Positions 58,418 to 64,000 of a stretch of DNA of 64,000 bases are shown one piece after another. The notes beneath the pieces were generated by a model. The model made no database searches and was not told the DNA's origin. It saw nothing but the letters and a program-made list of their open reading frames with translations. Within the stretch, counting starts at the first letter, position 1; each line of letters starts with the position of its first letter. Source of the stretch: Thermovorax subterraneus (GTDB lineage: Bacteria > Bacillota > Thermosediminibacteria > Thermosediminibacterales > Thermosediminibacteraceae); NCBI GenBank assembly GCA_021608145.1, contig JAKIHM010000011.1, positions 1 to 64,000 of the forward strand. Reading direction: 5' to 3'. Both the position numbers and the translations under genes were made by a program.

Positions 58418-59119
58418 ATGGACATTTTTCTTAAGATTTTTTTATACAGCTCCCTCTCCGGCCTAGCAGTAATACTAGGCGGCTTTTTGGGGACGAAAAA
58501 AATTCCGGATAAAATATTTGCCTTTATACTCACTTTCGGTTCGGGGGTGCTAATTTCGGTATTATCTTATTCTCTGATGCATGAAGCATATCGCCATTCA
58601 GGGCCGGCACTCACATCTTTGGCTTTCTTGGCAGGAGGAATCGTATTTTACGCTTTAGAAAGATTCCTCGTGAAAAGGATTACCCCTGGTATGGGCTTTA
58701 TCCTTGGGACCGCTTTAGACGACCTCCCCGAAGCCCTCAGCATGGGCATAGGTTTTGCAAGCGATACAGGGAAGCTTGGCACAGTGCTTGCTCTTTCGAT
58801 TTTTTTACACAATATCCCGGAGGGCATCTCATCCACTACTGAATTAATAAGAGAAGGCAAATTTTCATCTAATGCCGCTATGACTTTAGCCGGATTAATT
58901 GCTTTACTTGACCCTTTCGCAGCTTTAAGCGGATACTATTTGCTAAAGAATATAGGTCAAACCTGGCTCGGAATGATAATGGCCTTTTCTGGAGGTTCAA
59001 TTCTTTTTATGACTGGTATGGATATGATTCCAAAAGCTCATCAAATAGGCGACGAAATCGACAATATAGGCCTGCTCGCCGGCTTTCTTACCGCTTTTCT
59101 CCTAAGCAAACTTATGTGA
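58418..59119 (+). CDS. ZIP-family metal transporter
   Basis: 233 residues, eight membrane helices. Helix 4 DDLPEALSMGIGFA and helix 5 LHNIPEGISSTTELIREG hold the His/Glu/Asp transport-site residues; MTGMDMIPKAHQIGDE is in a late helix. Imports or exchanges Zn2+/Fe2+-type cations. AGGAGG precedes the ATG. Stands alone on the plus strand. Confidence 0.9.
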   Translation: MDIFLKIFLYSSLSGLAVILGGFLGTKKIPDKIFAFILTFGSGVLISVLSYSLMHEAYRHSGPALTSLAFLAGGIVFYALERFLVKRITPGMGFILGTALDDLPEALSMGIGFASDTGKLGTVLALSIFLHNIPEGISSTTELIREGKFSSNAAMTLAGLIALLDPFAALSGYYLLKNIGQTWLGMIMAFSGGSILFMTGMDMIPKAHQIGDEIDNIGLLAGFLTAFLLSKLM

Positions 59120-59127
59120 GAAAAACC

Positions 59128-60825
59128 TCACACCTCGAACTTCGCAAAACGGGTTCTTCCTTTACCATAGAAAAAAATTATTCCGGTTTCCCTTTGACTA
59201 AAATCGGTTGTCAAGTCGTGACCAAAAATTCCGTATGCAATTTTCTTCCACAGTTCCCTCCCGGATAAATTTTTGGCTTCAGGTAAATTCCGTTCCAGCC
59301 AATGCCGGTCGCTCAAAATCAACCTCACTTTATCTTTGAGTTTCCGGTCCTCTTCTAGATCTACACAATCGGGAACGGAACCCTTACCGCCTGAATACAA
59401 AAAGTCAAATTTAATAAGGTCTTTCACAAGCATTTCCATTTCTTCCATATTTAAGGTTTTTGAAAAATCCTCAAGGTAATCGTATAGCGATTTTAGCGAA
59501 AGCTCTTTCCTAAAAAGGCCTTTTCTCCGCCAGTACCTGTACATCTCATAATAAAAATAAAAAGGTCTTTTAAAGTTTTTCACAAGGTAGCTTAATGTAA
59601 ATTTAAAACGGCCGGTATTGTAGTACTTATCAATGAGCTTTGCGATACCTTTGAGCACTGATAATTCTTCATACTTCATCCACCGATTGTAGAGGATTTC
59701 GTAAGGAGCGCAAGCCCGATAAACTATTCCGTACTCCTCCGCCTTTTCCCTCAGAACAGTGCCTTTCAAAAGTTTCAAAAACCCCAATTGAATTTCATCG
59801 GGTTCAAGCCGGTACACATCGTCAAAAGCCTCGCTGAAACTTTCAAAGTCGTCATAAGGAAGGCCAGCGATTAAATCTACATGTAGTTTTATCCCTGCTT
59901 TTTTTAAAAGTTCGACGCCTTTTAGAGCTTTCTTAAAATCGGGATTTCTTGAAATTTCCCTTAAGCTTACGGGATTGGTCGTTTGTATTCCAACTTCAAA
60001 CCTGAGCCTTTCTTCAATCCCCTCAAGAGCTTCTAAAAATCTGTCGTTGACAAGCTCCGGATTTACTTCACAGTGAAAGACCGTATCTCCGCCCAATCGT
60101 TTTATTATATTTAAAATCGCTACCGCCCTTTCGGTATTGCAGTTAAAGGAACGATCCACCAATTTTACCAGAGGGACATTTTTACCTACAAAAAATGCAA
60201 GGTCTTTTTCTACTTTATCGAGGCTTGCCACCCTCACGGCGGAATCTAATGATGAAAGGCAAAAAGCGCATCTAAAAGGGCAACCCCGGGACGTCTCGTA
60301 GTATACCATCCTGCTTTTTAAATCTTCACTTTCACCGTACGAAAAAGGTATTCCATCCAACGATACAAATGGACCTTTTTCATTAATATGTATTTCTCCA
60401 TCCCTACGGTAGGCTAATCCGGGAACCTCCTCAAAAGAAAGGCAACCGAGCATAGCATCTATAAGCTTTTTAAAGGAAAGCTCACCTTCTCCGACGATGA
60501 TGAAATCCACATAGTCGCATCCTTTTAAAACTTCACCGGCATCGTATGAAACCTCTGGGCCGCCGAAGACTACCACAACTCCCGGTTTTACCTTCTTCAG
60601 GTTTTCCGCCAAATAATGTACATCCTCAATATTCCAGATATAACATGAGAAAGCCACGAGGTCGGGCTGTTTTAAAATAATTTCGTCCAATATATCATCC
60701 ATATTGTCGTTTATTGTGCCTTCAAAAATCTCGATGTCCTCCAAGCCGCAAAAAGCTGCAATATTTCTAATCGCAAGGTTCGTATGTACGTATTTCGCAT
60801 TTATACCTACCAACAATATCTTCAT
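59128..60825 (-). CDS. B12-binding-domain radical SAM protein (DUF4080)
   Basis: 565 residues. N-terminal cobalamin-binding Rossmann domain (about 1-130: LLVGINAKYVHTNLAIRNI, VVFGGPEVSYDAGEVL), radical SAM core with TSRGCPFRCAFCLSSL (CxxxCxxC, about 182-190), LHVDLIAGLPYDDFESF, and the C-terminal DUF4080 region. The B12 domain lacks DxHxxG, as in class B radical SAM methylases. A probable B12-dependent methyl or radical transferase of unknown substrate; it gives the cell one reason to need corrinoids. Confidence 0.88.
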   Translation of the reverse strand: MKILLVGINAKYVHTNLAIRNIAAFCGLEDIEIFEGTINDNMDDILDEIILKQPDLVAFSCYIWNIEDVHYLAENLKKVKPGVVVVFGGPEVSYDAGEVLKGCDYVDFIIVGEGELSFKKLIDAMLGCLSFEEVPGLAYRRDGEIHINEKGPFVSLDGIPFSYGESEDLKSRMVYYETSRGCPFRCAFCLSSLDSAVRVASLDKVEKDLAFFVGKNVPLVKLVDRSFNCNTERAVAILNIIKRLGGDTVFHCEVNPELVNDRFLEALEGIEERLRFEVGIQTTNPVSLREISRNPDFKKALKGVELLKKAGIKLHVDLIAGLPYDDFESFSEAFDDVYRLEPDEIQLGFLKLLKGTVLREKAEEYGIVYRACAPYEILYNRWMKYEELSVLKGIAKLIDKYYNTGRFKFTLSYLVKNFKRPFYFYYEMYRYWRRKGLFRKELSLKSLYDYLEDFSKTLNMEEMEMLVKDLIKFDFLYSGGKGSVPDCVDLEEDRKLKDKVRLILSDRHWLERNLPEAKNLSGRELWKKIAYGIFGHDLTTDFSQRETGIIFFYGKGRTRFAKFEV

Positions 60826-60877
60826 CTTTATCCTCCCACTGTAAATCCGCTCACTGTAAGCAAAAGGTGTTTTTTCC

Positions 60878-62044
60878 TTAATAAGACTCGGTTACTTCTA
60901 TTAATTCAATATTATCTAAACTCTTCTCGATGAATCCTTTAATATCAAATCTCTCCTCTGCCTTATGGACATCGTCCAGTTTCGGCCTAGTTTTTGGATG
61001 TTCGGGAACAAATATGGAACAACAGTCGGCATAGGGCTCAATAGAAATGCCGTAGGTGCCGATTTTCTTGGCCAGATCAATTATTTCCACTTTATCGAAT
61101 CCTATGAGCGGCCTGAATACCGGCAGTCTTGCCACTTCATTAGTAGCCACTAAAGCTTCCATGGTTTGGCTTGCCACCTGCCCTATGCTTTCGCCGGTTA
61201 TCAAAGCTTTTGCACCGATTTTAGTTGCTATTTCCTGGGAAATTCTAACCATCATCCGCCTCATCAATATTGTCAAAAGTTCGTTGGGACCCTTTTCTCC
61301 CAATTCTTTGAGTACATCAGTAAAATTTACCACATGAAGGCGGATTTTGCTGCAATATCCTGCAAGAACCCGGCACAATTCAATAACCTTTTCTTTGGCC
61401 CTATCGCTAGTGAAGGGAAAGCTGTGAAAGTAAACCGCTTCTATCGCGACCCCCCGTTTCATCACCATGTATCCAGCGACCGGACTGTCAATTCCGCCGG
61501 AAAGCAAAAGCAGAGCCTTCCCGTTCGAGCCCACAGGAAGACCTCCGGGACCCGGAATTCTTTTGCAATAGACAAACCCTTTCTCTCTTACTTCTACATT
61601 GACTTCAATGTCCGGATTATGGACATCTACCTTTAGCCCTTTTAAGTTTTTCAGGATATGAGCACCCACCATACAGCTTATATCGGGAGATTTAATCGGA
61701 AAAGACTTGTTGGTCCTTCTGCTTTCTACTTTAAAGGTCTTACCTTTGTAATCGACTTCTTTAACAGCTTCGAGTGCCGCACTTTTGATTGACTCTATAT
61801 CTAGGTCACAGCTTTTTGCAGGACTTATTCCTACAATCCCGAAAACCTTTCTTAGCCTTTCTATCACTTCATCCTGTGGTCCCGCTACCCTCACGTATAT
61901 TCTCCCGTGGGTTTTCTTTACATCCAACCCTTCAAAACCTTCGAGGGCCTGTTTTATCCTTTTTATCAAAATGCGTTCGAAAAACGGGCGGTTCTCTCCC
62001 TTTAACCCAATTTCTCCGAAGCTCAAAAGGTATATGTTTTCCAT
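60878..62044 (-). CDS. thiI: tRNA 4-thiouridine synthase / thiamine sulfur transferase ThiI
   Basis: 388 residues. THUMP domain (about 55-165) and PP-loop ATPase with LLLLSGGIDSPVAGYMVMKRG. GPNELLTILMRRMMVRISQE and ALITGESIGQVASQTMEAL are family motifs. It lacks the C-terminal rhodanese of enteric ThiI, as usual in Firmicutes, where a dedicated cysteine desulfurase supplies sulfur; that gene is directly upstream (3 bp). Confidence 0.93.
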   Translation of the reverse strand: MENIYLLSFGEIGLKGENRPFFERILIKRIKQALEGFEGLDVKKTHGRIYVRVAGPQDEVIERLRKVFGIVGISPAKSCDLDIESIKSAALEAVKEVDYKGKTFKVESRRTNKSFPIKSPDISCMVGAHILKNLKGLKVDVHNPDIEVNVEVREKGFVYCKRIPGPGGLPVGSNGKALLLLSGGIDSPVAGYMVMKRGVAIEAVYFHSFPFTSDRAKEKVIELCRVLAGYCSKIRLHVVNFTDVLKELGEKGPNELLTILMRRMMVRISQEIATKIGAKALITGESIGQVASQTMEALVATNEVARLPVFRPLIGFDKVEIIDLAKKIGTYGISIEPYADCCSIFVPEHPKTRPKLDDVHKAEERFDIKGFIEKSLDNIELIEVTESY

Positions 62045-62047
62045 CTT

Positions 62048-63208
62048 CTACCTCCGAATGTATTTTCTTAATTCGTTCACTTCTTTTTTTAGAATTTCCA
62101 CTGTATAATCAATATCCTCGATTGAAAGAAACGGCGATAAGCTAAAACGAATGGCACTTTCAATCTCTTCAGCGGTCTTGCCCATGGCGGCGAGCACATG
62201 ACTTTTTGCGCTTTTGTGCGACGAACAGGCCGACCCCGTAGATACATATATACCGTGCGATTCTAACGCGTGAAGAAGGACCTCCGCTTTCGTTCCGAGA
62301 AAGGATATATTAAGAATATGCGGCGCACCATCGTCCGGACCATTTAATATCGTATCCGGTATTTCTGAAAGAATCCCGGTCTTCAACCTATCCTTTAATT
62401 CTTTCATCTTTGCCTGCCAAGCGCCAAAATTTTTAAATACAAGTTCCGCCGCCGCCGAAAAACCTGCTATCCCCGGGACGTTCTCCGTCCCTGAACGCAA
62501 TCCTTCTTCCTGACCTCCGCCGTTAAATAAAGGCGTTATTTTCGTCCTTTCCCTGACAAACAGCGCTCCCACTCCCTTGGGTCCGTATATCTTATGGGCG
62601 CTCAGCGACATAAGATGTACGCCGGAAAGATTAGGGATTAGAGGAATCTTTCCAAAAGCTTGGACTGCGTCCACATGAAAAAGGGTATTTTTGTTTTGCG
62701 ATATAATTTTTGCGGCGTCCTGGATGGGCTGTATTGATCCAACTTCGTTGTTTACGTACATAATGCTTACAATTATGGTATCGGGTTTTATCACCTGCTT
62801 TAATTCTTCTAAATTTATATGCCCCTTTTCATCCACGCCAAGATAAGTAACGGAAAAACCCTCTTCTTCCAATTGTTTAAATACTTCCAGTACAGAAGGA
62901 TGTTCTATCGAGGTGGTTATAAGATGCTTTCCGTATCGCCTTCTGGCGTAAGCCGCTCCCTTTATCGCCAGATTGTTGGATTCAGTGCCGCCAGATGTAA
63001 AATAAATCTCCCTTGCTTTCCCACCTAAAAACAAAGCCAATTTTTCCCTGGCCTTATTGACTATTTTTTCAGCTTCCATACCTTTTCGGTGAAGAGAAGA
63101 AGGATTCCCAAAAGCTACCGTCAAAGCGTGCACCATTGCATCGACGGCTTCTTTCGCTACTTTTGTGGTAGCGCTATTATCCAGGTAAACCTCTTTCATT
63201 TCCACCAC
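62048..63208 (-). CDS. Cysteine desulfurase (NifZ/IscS-like) partner of ThiI
   Basis: 386 residues, PLP enzyme. YLDNSATTKVAKEAVDAM, TSGGTESNNLAIKGAA, HVDAVQAFGKIPL, MSLSAHKIYGPKGVGALFVR (PLP Lys) and GSACSSHKSAKSHVLAAMG with the catalytic Cys. GTG start behind AGGAGTGG, overlapping the ModE-like gene by 32 bp; GTG 63205 is equally possible. Adjacent to thiI, it probably supplies persulfide for s4U and thiamine. Confidence 0.92.
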   Translation of the reverse strand: MVEMKEVYLDNSATTKVAKEAVDAMVHALTVAFGNPSSLHRKGMEAEKIVNKAREKLALFLGGKAREIYFTSGGTESNNLAIKGAAYARRRYGKHLITTSIEHPSVLEVFKQLEEEGFSVTYLGVDEKGHINLEELKQVIKPDTIIVSIMYVNNEVGSIQPIQDAAKIISQNKNTLFHVDAVQAFGKIPLIPNLSGVHLMSLSAHKIYGPKGVGALFVRERTKITPLFNGGGQEEGLRSGTENVPGIAGFSAAAELVFKNFGAWQAKMKELKDRLKTGILSEIPDTILNGPDDGAPHILNISFLGTKAEVLLHALESHGIYVSTGSACSSHKSAKSHVLAAMGKTAEEIESAIRFSLSPFLSIEDIDYTVEILKKEVNELRKYIRR

Positions 63209-63530
63209 GCGACCACTCCTTTATATGTTCGTCTATTTTGTCAACTAATTCCCCGTACCGTTTCATTATTTCTTTTGCCTTTTCCGTCAAAACTGCTCCG
63301 CCTCCGTATTCTCCTCCTTTGTGCCTCTCCAAAAGTTTAATACCTAATCTTTTTTCTATAACCTTTATTTTCCCCCATGCTTGCCTGTAGGACATATTTT
63401 GAGCCTGAGCAGCCCGATTGATGGAACCGTATCTTTCCACTAGCTGCAAGAGCCTATAAATTCCTTCACCAAAAACCTGTTTTCCATCATGTTCTATCCA
63501 CACTTTATATTTAACTTCCATTATTTTCAC
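63177..63530 (-). CDS. ModE N-terminal-type (LysR-like HTH) regulator without effector domain
   Basis: 117 residues holding only the ModE DNA-binding winged helix: RLLQLVERYGSINRAAQAQN, MSYRQAWGKIKVIEKRLGIK and GGEYGGGAVLTEKAKEIMKR, then a helix and short tail. The molybdate-binding TOBE domains are absent. It overlaps and is co-transcribed with the cysteine desulfurase-ThiI pair. It may regulate sulfur or molybdenum/tungsten cofactor genes. Confidence 0.85.
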   Translation of the reverse strand: MKIMEVKYKVWIEHDGKQVFGEGIYRLLQLVERYGSINRAAQAQNMSYRQAWGKIKVIEKRLGIKLLERHKGGEYGGGAVLTEKAKEIMKRYGELVDKIDEHIKEWSRGGNERGLPG

Positions 63531-63638
63531 CCAAAATCAATTTTATTAAATAAAAGATTACAATTCAACTTCAAAAGCTATTTTTACCCACGAATATAAA
63601 AAAATACAGGGGAAAAAATAAACGTGGAGGTGGTTGTC

Positions 63639-63848
63639 GTGCAATTGACCCAAAAAGAAAAGCTATACTTGCAAGATACGCTGAGCCATGAAAGGGTAAG
63701 TGTTACAAAGTGCAATTTTTACGCCGGCCAGGTGCAGGACCCCCAAATAGCAAACATGCTCAGGAATCTAGCGACCAGGGGACAGCACCATATAGACACA
63801 ATCACAAACCTTCTCAGCCAAGCGGGAATCCAGCCCCCATCCTATTAA
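63639..63848 (+). CDS. Spore-coat-like small protein (CotF relative)
   Basis: 69 residues from GTG 63639 with GGAGGTGG in front; the GTG at 63624 would place that site inside the gene. MQLTQKEKLYLQDTLSHERV, NMLRNLATRGQHHIDTITNL is a helical ferritin-like half seen in CotF-type coat proteins. The second gene, 24 bp downstream, encodes the related partner. Confidence 0.75.
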   Translation: MQLTQKEKLYLQDTLSHERVSVTKCNFYAGQVQDPQIANMLRNLATRGQHHIDTITNLLSQAGIQPPSY

Positions 63849-63872
63849 ATTTAAAAGGAGGTGCGGTTTTTT

Positions 63873-64000
63873 ATGCATCAAACAGTTACTATTGCGGACA
63901 AAGATGTTATGAACGACGTGCTCATGACTATGAAATACCTGTCGGGCGTCTACGAAACGGCAATTATGGAATGCACCAACGAAGCTGTCAGGAATGCCCT
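63873..64000 (+). CDS. Spore coat protein (CotF-type), cut by window end
   Basis: The first 42 codons of a gene with AAAGGAGG nine bases before ATG 63873: MHQTVTIADKDVMNDVLMTM, KYLSGVYETAIMECTNEAVR. This is the start of a CotF/COG5577-type coat protein. The gene continues beyond 64000. Confidence 0.75.
   Translation, partial: MHQTVTIADKDVMNDVLMTMKYLSGVYETAIMECTNEAVRNA

Noticed and set aside
58318-58533. Minus-strand 71-codon ORF over the ZIP gene start
   Set aside because: It is antisense to a well-supported transporter start and lacks a ribosome site.

Overview
The window comes from a low-to-moderate G+C, anaerobic, endospore-forming member of the Clostridia, probably thermophilic and of Thermoanaerobacterales/Thermosediminibacter type. 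This is inferred from SLH (S-layer homology) surface proteins, ECF transporters, a four-subunit 2-oxoacid:ferredoxin oxidoreductase with an ADP-forming acyl-CoA synthetase, radical SAM and 4Fe-4S proteins, spore-coat-like proteins at the right end, and sigmaA promoters (TTGACA-17-TATAAT). No outer-membrane genes are seen.

Region 1 (449-21793, all minus strand) is the most unusual part and holds two cell-surface uptake systems. System A (21793 to 13723) starts with a sigmaA promoter, a clear cobalamin riboswitch and an intrinsic terminator. It then encodes an SLH-anchored protein with an alpha/alpha toroid plus DUF4430 (the two-domain plan of animal intrinsic factor/transcobalamin), a membrane-tethered DUF4430 protein, and a complete ECF transporter (T, A-A fusion, S) resembling the CbrTUV B12 importer. 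System B (13216 to 449) has its own promoter and a leader of about 380 nt. It encodes five proteins carrying sulfite-oxidase/molybdopterin-like domains (one fused to an ECF S component), an ExbB/TolQ-type channel with a DUF2149 partner, a metallophosphoesterase with a decayed SLH tail, and an A-A-T fused ECF energizer. System B looks like a proton-motive-force-coupled surface acquisition machine in a monoderm; its substrate is unknown.

Region 2 (22090-28101) has an orphan ZnuA-type lipoprotein followed by a cluster of three MinD/Mrp ATPases (two with ferredoxin domains), two NifX-like proteins, a DUF5320 protein, a Fur-family regulator and a DUF134 regulator, behind a promoter with repeated GTTCATAAC-type sites.

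Region 3 (28305-41684) looks catabolic: TRAP transporter, PanE-like reductase, 2-oxoacid:ferredoxin oxidoreductase, ADP-forming acyl-CoA synthetase and a UbiD-type decarboxylase with two small partner proteins, with a divergent LysR-PdxA pair. An aromatic or branched (hydroxy/oxo)acid is the likely substrate class.

Region 4 (41708-46881) is degraded accessory DNA: truncated amidase, nonsense-interrupted secreted protein, small membrane proteins, and a BlaI-BlaR1 pair in which the BlaR1 sensor domain is a paralogue of the adjacent secreted protein.

Region 5 (46882-55842) is a 5-oxoproline (pyroglutamate) island: DUF1445, PxpC, PxpB, PxpA, a glutamine amidotransferase, an NRAMP-like carrier, a Crp/Fnr regulator, pyrrolidone-carboxylate peptidase and the DUF979/DUF969 membrane pair. 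Region 6 (56015-64000) has Na/phosphate and ZIP transporters, a small zinc ribbon, a B12-binding radical SAM protein, ThiI with its cysteine desulfurase, a ModE-type HTH protein, and two coat-like proteins, the last cut by the window edge.
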